A stretch of 38,985 nucleotides of DNA, taken from Candidatus Limiplasma stercoravium (GTDB lineage Bacteria; Bacillota; Clostridia; Christensenellales; Aristaeellaceae). Below, one piece after another: positions 1-7,059 of the stretch. Location: the NCBI GenBank assembly GCA_018715175.1, contig DVME01000084.1:1-38985 (forward strand), read 5' to 3'. Every line of letters begins with the position of its first letter. The first letter of the stretch is position 1. The notes beneath the pieces were generated by a model that saw nothing but the letters and a program-made list of their open reading frames with translations, was not told the DNA's origin and did no database searches. Both the position numbers and the translations under genes were made by a program.

Positions 1-130
1 GGCCGGGGAAACGTGCAAGGAAACCTTGCTGCGCAAGGCTTCCGAATCCACCGCACATGTCGCTGGATTCGGAATCCCCTTCGGAGGGCTGCGGCCCTCC
101 GAACCTCCCAGAAGGTTTTTTGACAGTCTG
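1..130. repeat. palindrome-rich intergenic repeat, probable dispersed element
   Basis: No gene is visible here. The stretch holds successive inverted repeats: GCAAGG/CCTTGC (15-20 with 24-29), TCCGAATCCA/TGGATTCGGA (41-50 with 64-73) and TTCGGAGGGC/GCCCTCCGAA (80-89 with 94-103). A weak AACCT/AGGTT stem before a T run (to about 120) follows. Such hairpin chains between genes are typical of REP-like elements or the end of an untranslated RNA. The element probably extends left of the window. That it is dispersed in the genome is inference; only one copy is visible here. Confidence 0.45.
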
Positions 131-155
131 AGCGCCCGGCAATGGGCCGGGCGCT
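131..155. terminator. strong hairpin, likely bidirectional terminator
   Basis: A perfect 10-bp stem, AGCGCCCGGC (131-140) with GCCGGGCGCT (146-155), has a 5-nt loop. It lies 4 nt beyond the TAA stop of the aldo/keto reductase gene. On the + strand it is followed by TTTGCTT, a poor U tract; on the - strand the tail is not U-rich. It probably ends transcription from either side, with moderate strength. Confidence 0.5.
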
Positions 156-159
156 TTGC

Positions 160-1275
160 TTATGCCTGAGGATCCAGCATCTCCGCCGCTTCGCGCAGCT
201 GGTGGATGATATCGATTTTTTGCGGGCAGACCTCCTCGCAGGCGCCGCAGGCAATGCAGTTGCGGGCGCCGCCGCCGTCCTGGGTGCGCATGCGGTAGCT
301 GCCTCGGGCGCCTTCGAGGTGATTGTAGACCAGGTAGGTATTGTAGGCGTCGAAGATGGAAGGAATTTTGACGCCCTGGGGACAGCCCTTGACGCAATAG
401 CGGCAATCGGTGCAGGGCACGCGGCGCGTGGTTTTGAGGTTTTCAACCACCTGCAAAAGCGCCTGGCGCTCCTCTTGGGTCAGGGGTTGAACCGCAGCCA
501 AGGTGCGGGTGTTGTCGTCAACCTGGCCAAGGTCGGACATGCCGCTGAGCACCGTGAGCACCCCCGGCAGCGAGGCCGCGAACCGCAGCGCCCAACTGGA
601 CAGCGAGCGCCCGGCGTCCAGGTCGGTCAGGGGTTTGGCAACGTGCGCGGGCAGGTTGGCCAGCGAGCCGCCCTTGACCGGCTCCATGATGATGATGGGT
701 TTGCCGTGCTTGCGCGCCACCTCGTAGCAGCGGCGGGACTGGATGCGATCGTCGTCCCAGTCGGCGTAGTTGATTTGCAGCTGTACAAAGTCCGCCTCCG
801 GGTGCGCGGTCAGGATATCGTCCAGCGCCTCCGCGCTGTCGTGGAAGGAAAATCCCAAATGCCGAATTACGCCTTCGCGCTTGCGCTGGGCCAAAAATGA
901 CCAAATACCAAAGTCGTCAAAGACCTTGGTGCGGTTGCCGCCCATGCTGTGCAGCAAATAGTAGTCGAAGTATCCCGCGCCGGTGCGCTCCAGGCTGGTA
1001 TAGAGCATGTCCTGGGCTTCTTTGGCTGTTTTGGGGCCCGCCCAAGCGGGGAGCTTGGTGGCTAGCAAGAAGCTCTCGCGCGGATGACGCTTGACCAGCA
1101 CCTCCTTGACCGCCATTTCGCTCTTGCCGCCGGTATACCCATACGCCGTATCAAAATAGGTGAATCCGCGCTCCAGAAAAAGATCCGCCATGGCCTTGAC
1201 CTGTTCCAGGTCAATGTCCTCGCCTTGCATGGGCAAGCGCATTAGGCCAAAACCCAGCTTTTTGAATTCTGTCAT
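160..1275 (-). CDS. aldo/keto reductase with C-terminal 2x[4Fe-4S] ferredoxin domain
   Basis: The protein has 371 residues. The N-terminal 280 or so form an aldo/keto reductase barrel with family motifs GFGLMRLP near the start, the FDTAYGY segment (catalytic Asp and Tyr), the Lys of LATKLP and the His of YYLLHS. The C-terminus carries two cysteine clusters, CTDCRYCVKGCP near residue 288 and CIACGACEEVCP near 340, the pattern for two [4Fe-4S] clusters. Members of this subfamily are presumed cytoplasmic oxidoreductases of anaerobes; the substrate is unknown. I chose the second ATG (1275) because GAAAGG (1285-1290) then stands 9 nt upstream, whereas the ATG at 1284 abuts it. The gene has its own sigma-A promoter and a hairpin just after the stop. 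Confidence 0.93.
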   Translation of the reverse strand: MTEFKKLGFGLMRLPMQGEDIDLEQVKAMADLFLERGFTYFDTAYGYTGGKSEMAVKEVLVKRHPRESFLLATKLPAWAGPKTAKEAQDMLYTSLERTGAGYFDYYLLHSMGGNRTKVFDDFGIWSFLAQRKREGVIRHLGFSFHDSAEALDDILTAHPEADFVQLQINYADWDDDRIQSRRCYEVARKHGKPIIIMEPVKGGSLANLPAHVAKPLTDLDAGRSLSSWALRFAASLPGVLTVLSGMSDLGQVDDNTRTLAAVQPLTQEERQALLQVVENLKTTRRVPCTDCRYCVKGCPQGVKIPSIFDAYNTYLVYNHLEGARGSYRMRTQDGGGARNCIACGACEEVCPQKIDIIHQLREAAEMLDPQA

Positions 1276-1313
1276 TGTCCCCATCCTTTCAAGTATCGAA
1301 AGATGCCTATATC

Positions 1314-1342
1314 ATCATACACCCGACGGCAGGGCCTGTCAA
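1314..1342 (-). promoter_or_regulatory. sigma-A promoter of the aldo/keto reductase gene
   Basis: Read on the - strand, TTGACA (1342-1337), a 17-bp spacer and TATGAT (1319-1314) match the consensus closely. The start codon follows about 40 nt later at 1275. Confidence 0.75.
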
Positions 1343-1395
1343 ATGGGCCGGCCGCTTTTTTGACGCGCCGGGAAGAAACTCCGCGCGCCGTTCGT

Positions 1396-1404
1396 TGCTA
1401 TAAA
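1396..1404 (+). promoter_or_regulatory. extended -10 promoter candidate for the exported protein gene
   Basis: TGC-TATAAA (TG at 1396-1397, hexamer 1399-1404) is an extended -10 element. No good -35 lies at the right distance. It sits about 40 nt before the start at 1443. Confidence 0.4.
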
Positions 1405-1442
1405 TGGTTGTCGAATTACAAAAGAAAGCGAGGAATCTCTTT

Positions 1443-2147
1443 ATGAAGCGTATTGCTACCGCATTGCTTTGCCTGCTGATGCTCATGCCAACGGCTCTGG
1501 CCGCCTCTTTGGACGGCGACGGCGCCATCAGCCGCGCCCAGGAGCTGGTTCATCAGTTTGACCCCTATGGCGAAGACTACGAACAGGAACGCTACCTTTA
1601 CCGCGCCGAGCCGGATGGCGACGGCTGGACGGTCACCGTCACCGTACCCAGGCTGGACAGCTCGGTGGATTTTTACCAGCTTCGCTTCGACAACGCCGGG
1701 GAGTTGACGGAAACCGTTATCAATCCCTTGCAGATCCCCCTGGAGGAGATCGGCGATTCCCGCCTGGGCTTCAAGCTCTATTGCGAACAGTACGGCCCCT
1801 ATTATAACTGGTCCATGGAGGCTGCGGTGGAGTATGAAAACCAATTCGGCACCGGGGATTACCGCATGCCCCAAGAAGGCGACCTGTCCGTGGAGGAGGT
1901 CATCGCCATCGCCCGTAATTGGCTGGTGGAAAGCGGCGCTTACGCAGCGGCGGAGCTGGACGCCATGCCGGTGAGAGCGGTGCTGAACAAAGAGGGATCC
2001 TACTTTTCCAACCAATGGTCGGTCATGTACTATATCCTGGACGAGAGCGAGGGATATCTCAAGATCCTCGGCCCGGATCAGCTTCAGATTTCCAACGAGA
2101 CCGGCGAGGTGCTCGAGGCTTTCCTGTCCCGCGACGCCAACGGCTGA
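1443..2147 (+). CDS. exported PepSY-like hypothetical protein
   Basis: This 234-residue protein has a classical Sec signal peptide (MKR, a hydrophobic run, then ALA-A near residue 19). The mature part has two repeats that resemble PepSY-type folds. In each, an acidic helix (GAISRAQELV; LSVEEVIAIARNWL) is followed by beta strands describing an aromatic or charged sheet and ending in 'GELTETV' or 'TGEVLEAF'. PepSY domains often act as inhibitors or chaperones of secreted peptidases, but no function can be assigned. I used ATG 1443 because GAGGA precedes it at good spacing and the signal peptide begins there; the upstream in-frame ATG at 1404 would bury the signal peptide. It stands alone between a promoter and a strong terminator. 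Confidence 0.8.
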   Translation: MKRIATALLCLLMLMPTALAASLDGDGAISRAQELVHQFDPYGEDYEQERYLYRAEPDGDGWTVTVTVPRLDSSVDFYQLRFDNAGELTETVINPLQIPLEEIGDSRLGFKLYCEQYGPYYNWSMEAAVEYENQFGTGDYRMPQEGDLSVEEVIAIARNWLVESGAYAAAELDAMPVRAVLNKEGSYFSNQWSVMYYILDESEGYLKILGPDQLQISNETGEVLEAFLSRDANG

Positions 2148-2163
2148 TTCGCCCTTAAAAGCC

Positions 2164-2201
2164 AAAAGCGTCTGAGGCCCGGTTGGGCCTCAGACGCTTT
2201 T
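2164..2201. terminator. strong bidirectional intrinsic terminator
   Basis: A perfect 17-bp stem (2164-2180 with 2185-2201) has a GGTT loop. The outer arms are AAAA and TTTT, so either strand gives a GC-rich stem with a U tail. It separates the convergent exported-protein and uracil permease genes. Confidence 0.9.
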
Positions 2202-2217
2202 GCAATGCCCGGGGGAT

Positions 2218-3630
2218 TCAGCGCTCCCGCACGATCTCTTCCTCGGGTACGCTGTGGGCTACCAGGCCAGGCTTGGCGGCCTTTGGCTCAGGCATGATGA
2301 GGTTGAGAATGATGCCCGACAGAATGCCCAGGCCGATGCCGCTGACGCTGAAGGAAGGCCCGCCGATGACCGCGCCGCCCATGGCCAGCACCAGCATGAC
2401 CGCGGCGATGCAGAGGTTGCGGTTCTTGGTAAAGTCCACATGGTTTTCCACCAGCGTGCGCAGCCCCACGGAGGCGATCATGCCGTAAAGCACCACACAG
2501 GCGCCGCCCAAGACGCAGTTGGGCACGGTTTCGACAACGGCGATGGCCTTGCCGCAAAAGGACACCACCACGGCGATCAGCGCGGCGATGCGCAGCGTCA
2601 GGGGATTGTAGTTGCCCGTGGCGGCCAGGACAGCGGTGTTTTCGGAATAGGTGGTGTTGGCCGGGCCGCCCAGGAAACCGGCCACCATGGTGGCCAGGCC
2701 GTCGCCGGCCATGGTGCGGTGCAGGCCGGGATCCTTGGTAAAGTCGCGGCCCACGACCGCGCCGTTGGCGTAAACGTCGCCCACGTGCTCCACCAGGGTC
2801 ACGATGGCGATGGGCGCCAGCAGGCCCACGGCGCGCAAAACCTGCCCGCCGCGCGCGGCAAAGTCAAAGGTGGGGAAGGTGACGTTGGGCATTTCCAGCC
2901 AAGCATGCTGCCACAGCGCGTCCAGGCTCATCAGGCCCTCGGGCGCCAGGCCCGTGGAGGTGACGATCAGGGAAAGCAGGTAGCCCACGCCCAGCGCGAT
3001 GACGATGGACGCCATTTTGAGCATACCCTTTCCGTAGCTGGAAAGCAGGATGGCCGTCAGGCAGGTAACCAGCGCCAGGCCCCAGCCCCAGTAGTAGCCG
3101 GAGGTGTACAGGTCAAAACCGTTGTTGCTTTGAATGTTGGCAATGGCTGTGGAGGCCAGGTTCAGCCCGATGATGGCAATGCCCACGCCGCGCACCACCG
3201 GCGGGAAAAGCCGGTCGATCACCTTGACGCCCAGGCGCTTGATGATGAGCGCAAACGCCAGATACACCGCGCCCGCGCAGATGATGCCCCACATGGCTAC
3301 CTGGATTTGCTCCGTGAGCGTCGCGCCGAATTCGTTGGGCAGGCCGTCGCGGTTGACCACCGCTTGAATGGCGGCGATAAAGGCAAACGAGGAGCCGAGA
3401 AACACGGGATTCTTGCCGCCTGTGACCAGATGAAACACCAGGGTTCCCAAGCCGGCCGCCAGCAGCGCCACGCCCACGTCCAGCCCGGTTAGCAAAGGCA
3501 CCAAAATGGTCGCGCAGCTCATGGCGAAGGCGTGCTGAAAGCCCAGCGCCAGGGCTTTGCCGGCGCCGACTTTTTCATAGTCGGCGCTTCCGGGAAAGAG
3601 GATCCGGTTGAGTTTTGACAGACCGTTCAT
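2218..3630 (-). CDS. uraA: uracil permease, NCS2/UraA family
   Basis: The protein has 470 residues and about 14 hydrophobic segments. It shows the NCS2 hallmarks: the TLVEHVGD segment and the NTTYSENTAVLAATG segment, whose glutamates correspond to the uracil-binding and proton-coupling glutamates of E. coli UraA. It imports uracil, or possibly another nucleobase, with protons across the cytoplasmic membrane. The start at 3630 is set by AGGGGAG 8 nt upstream; an in-frame ATG at 3663 lacks a binding site and lies within the leader. A promoter and a GC-rich hairpin with U tail precede it, suggesting control by attenuation. No neighbour on the same strand forms an operon with it. Confidence 0.94.
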   Translation of the reverse strand: MNGLSKLNRILFPGSADYEKVGAGKALALGFQHAFAMSCATILVPLLTGLDVGVALLAAGLGTLVFHLVTGGKNPVFLGSSFAFIAAIQAVVNRDGLPNEFGATLTEQIQVAMWGIICAGAVYLAFALIIKRLGVKVIDRLFPPVVRGVGIAIIGLNLASTAIANIQSNNGFDLYTSGYYWGWGLALVTCLTAILLSSYGKGMLKMASIVIALGVGYLLSLIVTSTGLAPEGLMSLDALWQHAWLEMPNVTFPTFDFAARGGQVLRAVGLLAPIAIVTLVEHVGDVYANGAVVGRDFTKDPGLHRTMAGDGLATMVAGFLGGPANTTYSENTAVLAATGNYNPLTLRIAALIAVVVSFCGKAIAVVETVPNCVLGGACVVLYGMIASVGLRTLVENHVDFTKNRNLCIAAVMLVLAMGGAVIGGPSFSVSGIGLGILSGIILNLIMPEPKAAKPGLVAHSVPEEEIVRER

Positions 3631-3660
3631 TTCGCATGCTCCCCTTTTGTTTTGTGCATG

Positions 3661-3692
3661 CAAAAGCCCACGGCGGCCAGGAAGCCGTGAGC
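3661..3692 (-). promoter_or_regulatory. leader hairpin with U tail, candidate attenuator of uraA
   Basis: On the - strand GCTCACGGC (3692-3684) pairs with GCCGTGGGC (3674-3666), a 9-bp stem with one G-U pair. It is followed by TTTTG (3665-3661), between the promoter and the uraA start. This is the geometry of an intrinsic terminator inside a 5' leader. I cannot match it to the PyrR-binding or purine riboswitch consensus. Confidence 0.45.
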
Positions 3693-3709
3693 CTTACACT
3701 CGATTTTCT

Positions 3710-3738
3710 ATCATAGAGGCACGCACGAAGGTTGTCAA
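3710..3738 (-). promoter_or_regulatory. sigma-A promoter of uraA
   Basis: On the - strand TTGACA (3738-3733), a 17-bp spacer and TATGAT (3715-3710) form a near-consensus promoter. Transcription would begin around 3703, giving a leader of about 70 nt. Confidence 0.8.
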
Positions 3739-3780
3739 GCCCGCAACCCGTATTTTTTGATGGCGCGATGCGCGGAGTTA

Positions 3781-3789
3781 TGCTATAAT
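3781..3789 (+). promoter_or_regulatory. extended -10 promoter of the tat operon
   Basis: TGC-TATAAT (TG 3781-3782, hexamer 3784-3789) is a consensus extended -10. No clear -35 was found. It lies 29 nt before the first tat gene and is back-to-back with the uraA promoter. Confidence 0.65.
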
Positions 3790-3817
3790 CAAGCCTGACG
3801 GTTCGTTTTGCTGCGCG

Positions 3818-4198
3818 ATGGAGGTGAGAAGCCTGTTTAACATTGGGTTTTCGGAGTTGATCGTCATTTTGCTCGTCGCGTTTTTGGTGGTGGGCCCCAA
3901 GGATCTGCCCAAGGTCGCCCGGGCCCTGGCCCGCGGCGTCAAGCGCCTGCGGTCGCTGGTGGAGGAGGTCAAGCGCGAAAGCGGCATGGACGAGGTGGAA
4001 GGCGAGCTCAAGCAGGTGACGCGCGAGGTTCAAAACGCGGTGCGACAGGCCGACATCCGTTCGGAGCTCAGGGACGCCGGGCGCACGCTTGAACGCGAAG
4101 TGCGCGACGTCACCCGTCAGGCCGACGCGCAAGTGCGTCAAGCCGCCCTGGGCGACGGCCCCAAGCCATCCCCAAACGCCGGTTCCGGCGATAAATAA
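3818..4198 (+). CDS. tatB: Tat translocase subunit, TatB-like
   Basis: This is a 126-residue TatA/B family protein. It has one N-terminal membrane segment (FSELIVILLVAFLVVGP), the hinge GPKDLP, an amphipathic helix (VARALARGVKRLRSLVEEV) and a long charged helical tail. Tail length and the GP-LP hinge suggest a TatB role in receptor formation with TatC. ATG 3818 overlaps the ribosome binding site GGAGG (3820-3824). A CTG at 3833 stands 8 nt after it and would give a typical TatB start, (M)FNIGFSEL, with 121 residues; that may be the real start. The gene is first in the operon with tatA and tatC. Confidence 0.85.
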   Translation: MEVRSLFNIGFSELIVILLVAFLVVGPKDLPKVARALARGVKRLRSLVEEVKRESGMDEVEGELKQVTREVQNAVRQADIRSELRDAGRTLEREVRDVTRQADAQVRQAALGDGPKPSPNAGSGDK

Positions 4199-4220
4199 TC
4201 TTACGGGAGGTCATCATCCT

Positions 4221-4391
4221 ATGAGACTGGGCGTTACGGAAATCATCCTGATTATCATTCTGGCGCTGGTGCTCTTTGGCGGCGGCAAGCTCGCAGGCGT
4301 GGGCAAGTCGCTGGGCAAGAGCATTAAGGACTTCAAAAAGGAAATGAAGGACACGGATTCGGATGACGAAAAAGAGGACGACAAAGAATAA
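4221..4391 (+). CDS. tatA: Tat translocase pore subunit TatA/TatE
   Basis: The protein is 56 residues long. It has a short transmembrane helix (EIILIIILALVLFGGGKL), the FGGGKLAGVGKSLGKSIKDFKKEM amphipathic region characteristic of TatA, and an acidic tail. It oligomerises to form the translocation path for folded proteins. GGGAGG (4205-4210) lies 10 nt before the ATG. The stop overlaps the start of tatC, so translational coupling is likely. Confidence 0.93.
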   Translation: MRLGVTEIILIIILALVLFGGGKLAGVGKSLGKSIKDFKKEMKDTDSDDEKEDDKE

Positions 4392-5115
4392 CCCGGACAT
4401 GGACGCAAAAGCCCCCATTACCGCCCATCTGCTGGCGCTGCGCAAAACCCTCATCGCCAGCGCCGGCGCGGTGCTCGTGGCGTTTGTGGCGGTATTCTCC
4501 TTCCTGAACGAACCGCTCATGGACTTCATCACCCTGCCCATCCGCGAGCGCGGAGTGGACATCATTTACACCGCCGTGTCCGAGGCCATGGTCACCCAGC
4601 TCAAGGTGTGCCTGATTGCCTCGATTGTCATTGCCAGCCCGTTCGTTTGCTGGCAGGTGTGGCTGTTCGTCCGCCCAGCGCTCTACCCCCGCGAACGGCG
4701 CCTGTTTCGCTGGCTTTTTGGCGCGTCGGTGCTGCTGTTTGTGCTGGGCGTTGCGTTTTGCTACGTGGTGGTGTACACCATGGCCATCGACTTTTTCCTG
4801 GTCGCCGGCGAAAACATGGCCACACCCATGATTTCCATCGACAAATACGTGGACTTCCTCTTTGGCTTCGTCATTCCTTTTGGCTTGGTGTTTTTGCTGC
4901 CGGTGGCGCTGTTTATCACCACGCGCATGGGACTGACCAGCTATGAAACCATGAAGTCCAAGCGCAAGTATGTCATCCTGGCCGTCTCCATCATCGCCGC
5001 CATCCTCACCCCGCCCGACGTGGTTTCCCAAATCTGCCTTCTCATCCCCATGGTGCTGCTCTTTGAAGCGGGGCTTCAGGTGTCGCGCCTTACACGCAAG
5101 CGAGAGCGGGAATAA
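4363..5115 (+). CDS. tatC: Tat translocase core subunit TatC
   Basis: TatC of 250 residues with six predicted membrane spans binds twin-arginine signal peptides. Typical features are AHLLALRKTL at the N-terminus, the SEAMVTQLKVCL segment, PFVCWQVWLFVRPALYPRERR in the first cytoplasmic loop region, FGFVIPFGLVFLLPVAL, and TPPDVVSQ near the end. The start at 4363 overlaps tatA by 29 nt with only AAGGA at 11 nt. An internal ATG at 4399 would give a more usual N-terminus (MDAKAPITAHLL) and is a fair alternative. The following gene encodes a protein with a Tat signal. Confidence 0.93.
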   Translation: MTKKRTTKNNPDMDAKAPITAHLLALRKTLIASAGAVLVAFVAVFSFLNEPLMDFITLPIRERGVDIIYTAVSEAMVTQLKVCLIASIVIASPFVCWQVWLFVRPALYPRERRLFRWLFGASVLLFVLGVAFCYVVVYTMAIDFFLVAGENMATPMISIDKYVDFLFGFVIPFGLVFLLPVALFITTRMGLTSYETMKSKRKYVILAVSIIAAILTPPDVVSQICLLIPMVLLFEAGLQVSRLTRKRERE

Positions 5116-5124
5116 GCGCACCGG

Positions 5125-5153
5125 TTGACTTTTGGGATGGCTTGGAGTACAAT
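5125..5153 (+). promoter_or_regulatory. sigma-A promoter of the Tat-exported redox protein gene
   Basis: TTGACT (5125-5130), a 17-bp spacer and TACAAT (5148-5153) lie 10 nt after the tatC stop. The Tat substrate therefore has its own promoter and may also receive read-through from the tat operon. Confidence 0.7.
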
Positions 5154-5194
5154 ACTACTACTATTCGATACCCGGTCAAATCAAAGGAGGAAAG

Positions 5195-6139
5195 ATGGAT
5201 ATGAACGAGCAAAAATCCCGTCGTGAGTTTCTTTGCATGGCTGGCAAAGGCGTCCTGGGCGCCGCTGCGTTGACGGCCATTCCCGCCGTTCTCAAGCCCG
5301 CTTTGGCGGAAACGGCGGAAATTCCCGCCTATCCTTGGACCTACCAGCAGGTGGACAAGGACGCCGTGCTCAAGCACACCTATGAATGCTTCTATTCTCA
5401 CGGCGGCTGCTGCGCGGCGGTGTTTGCCGGCATTATGGAAACCATGGGCGAAGCCTATGGCGCTCCCTACAACATGGTGCCTGGCCAGATGTTCGCCAAC
5501 GGCGCGGCCGGCTATGGCGTGGCTTCCCTTTGCGGCTCGCTGGGCGGCGCCTGCGCCGTCATCGGCCTGTTCTGCGAGGCGGCGGATGCCCGCACCCTGC
5601 GCGACCAGCTCTATGAGTGGTACAAGGCCGAGCCCTTCCCCAGCTATCAGCCCGAGATGGAGTCCATCACCACGGTGGCCAACTCCGTGCTGTGCGCCGA
5701 CTCCGTGGGCGCGTACATGACCGCTACCGGCTACGCCATGAGCGATCCGGGCCGCCTGGCCCGCTGCGCCGGCCTCAGCGCTGAGGTTGCCGTTAAGACC
5801 ATCGAGCTGCTCAATGTCCACTTCGGCTTCGAGGCGGCTCCCGTTGTGGAAGAAGCGCCCGCGGCGGAAGAAACCCTGGCCGATAACGAGTACATCGGCG
5901 TGGGCGAGGGCTTCGGCGGCGAAGTGAAGGTCAAAGTTACCATGGATGGCGACCAGATTGCCAAGATTGAAGTGCTCAGCCACAACGAAACCACCGGCAA
6001 GAGCGATCCCGCCTTTGCGCAGATTCCCGAGGCCATCATCGCGGCGCAGAGCACCGACGTGCTGCCGGTTTCCGGCGCGACCATGACGTCCAACGCCCTC
6101 ATCGCCGCCGTGAACGACGCGCTGTCTCAAATCAAGTAA
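5195..6139 (+). CDS. Tat-exported redox protein: split-Soret/C_GCAxxG_C_C-like domain plus FMN-binding domain
   Basis: The protein has 314 residues. SRREFL (residues 8-13), a hydrophobic stretch and ALA (36-38) form a twin-arginine signal peptide. Residues 45-210 resemble split-Soret cytochrome and C_GCAxxG_C_C proteins: YPWTY, HGGCC (Cys72, Cys73), the LCGSLGGAC segment (Cys113, Cys120), Cys127, Cys167, RCAGL (Cys191) and VKTIELLN. No CxxCH heme motif is present. A Pro/Glu/Ala linker (215-230) leads to an FMN_bind domain (233-314) with VSGATMTS, whose Thr296 is the usual covalent flavin attachment site. The Asp normally three residues before the Ser is Leu here. The gene sits beside tatABC. 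ATG 5195 follows AAAGGAGG by 4 nt; ATG 5201 at 10 nt is equally possible. An extracytoplasmic electron-transfer role is inference. Confidence 0.82.
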   Translation: MDMNEQKSRREFLCMAGKGVLGAAALTAIPAVLKPALAETAEIPAYPWTYQQVDKDAVLKHTYECFYSHGGCCAAVFAGIMETMGEAYGAPYNMVPGQMFANGAAGYGVASLCGSLGGACAVIGLFCEAADARTLRDQLYEWYKAEPFPSYQPEMESITTVANSVLCADSVGAYMTATGYAMSDPGRLARCAGLSAEVAVKTIELLNVHFGFEAAPVVEEAPAAEETLADNEYIGVGEGFGGEVKVKVTMDGDQIAKIEVLSHNETTGKSDPAFAQIPEAIIAAQSTDVLPVSGATMTSNALIAAVNDALSQIK

Positions 6140-6158
6140 TCCGTTTTTTGCAAAAAGA

Positions 6159-6191
6159 TTCCCCGGCTGCAATGGCCGGGGAACTTTTTTT
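6159..6191. terminator. intrinsic terminator after the redox protein gene, bidirectional
   Basis: TTCCCCGGC (6159-6167) pairs with GCCGGGGAA (6175-6183), followed by CTTTTTTT on the + strand. An A run upstream gives a U tail on the - strand. It serves both this gene and the convergent hydrolase gene. Confidence 0.88.
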
Positions 6192-6199
6192 GGGCCTGA

Positions 6200-7012
6200 T
6201 TACATGGCCGACTGCAAAAACCGCGCCGCCATTTCAGGCCAAACCGCGCATTCGGGCAGCAAAAACGAAGCTTCGGCGCCGGAGGTGATTTCGTTGCACA
6301 GCGACGCCCCATGACCGCCGTAGGGGAATACGTGAAGCTCCGTGAGCACGTGATGCTTGGCCAGGGCCTGGGCCATAAGGTAGCTGTTTTGCACCGGCAC
6401 CGAGGCGTCCTGGAAGGTGTGCCACAAAAATGCGGGCGGGCAAGCGGGCGTCACCAGCGTTTCCAGCGAGCAAGCGGCATGCGCTTCCAAGTCCTCGGTG
6501 CCGGTCAGATGCACAAACGAGGAGCGGTGCGCGTATGGCCCGCCGGTAATCACAGGATAGCACAAAACCATTGCGTTGGGTTTTACGGCCTGCGGCGTGA
6601 GGCCGATCTTCGACCACAGCGCTTCACGGTGCCACAGGACGCCCAAGCCGGCCGCCACATGTCCGCCGGCGGAAAAACCCAGCACAGCGATGCGGCCTGG
6701 ATGGGTCAGATACCGCGCGGCATTGGCGCGGATGTGGGCGACCGCCCGGCCCAGATCCTGCTGGGGCGCGGGGTAACGATGGGGCGCGACGCGGTATCCG
6801 GCTACAAACGCATTGAAGCCTAGCGAGAGGAATCGAAGGGCGATAGGCTCCGCCTCGCGTTTGGAGCGATAGCGATAGCCGCCGCCCGGACAGATGACCA
6901 CGGCGGGCCGGCGAATGGGAGAGCCGCCTTCCTCAACGCTGTCGGGTACGTAAACGTCGAGCGTGATGCTTTCCCCAGAAGAAAGGGGGAGGCATTCCTG
7001 GCTGTAAAGCAT
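6200..7012 (-). CDS. alpha/beta hydrolase, esterase/acetyl-xylan-esterase-like
   Basis: This 270-residue cytoplasmic enzyme has no signal peptide. The oxyanion motif is CPGGGYRYRS (41-50), the nucleophile elbow GFSAGGH places Ser114, Asp202 lies in QDASVP and His234 in YGGHG, giving a full catalytic triad. It belongs to the HSL/BD-FAE-like esterases that often deacylate short esters or plant sugars; the substrate is not readable. The start at 7012 is chosen because AGAGG is 8 nt upstream; the in-frame GTG at 7021 overlaps that site. A - strand extended -10 and a 16-bp palindrome precede it. It is a single gene. Confidence 0.88.
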   Translation of the reverse strand: MLYSQECLPLSSGESITLDVYVPDSVEEGGSPIRRPAVVICPGGGYRYRSKREAEPIALRFLSLGFNAFVAGYRVAPHRYPAPQQDLGRAVAHIRANAARYLTHPGRIAVLGFSAGGHVAAGLGVLWHREALWSKIGLTPQAVKPNAMVLCYPVITGGPYAHRSSFVHLTGTEDLEAHAACSLETLVTPACPPAFLWHTFQDASVPVQNSYLMAQALAKHHVLTELHVFPYGGHGASLCNEITSGAEASFLLPECAVWPEMAARFLQSAM

Positions 7013-7042
7013 GGCTTTCACCTCTTAAACATGGTTGTGTCC

Positions 7043-7051
7043 ATCATAACA
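7043..7051 (-). promoter_or_regulatory. extended -10 promoter of the hydrolase gene
   Basis: On the - strand TG (7051-7050), one base and TATGAT (7048-7043) form an extended -10. The -35 position holds no TTGACA but a palindrome, so activation or repression there is plausible. Confidence 0.5.
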
Positions 7052-7059
7052 CGCTTTGG

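Noticed and set aside
2200..3492. A 430-codon + strand frame over the uracil permease gene
   Set aside because: It is His/Gly/Gln-rich, has no family features and lies opposite a clear transporter gene.
3630..3720. Purine or PyrR-type riboswitch/attenuator in the uraA leader
   Set aside because: The leader hairpin is real but no conserved riboswitch or PyrR loop sequence was recognised, so only a generic attenuator is proposed.
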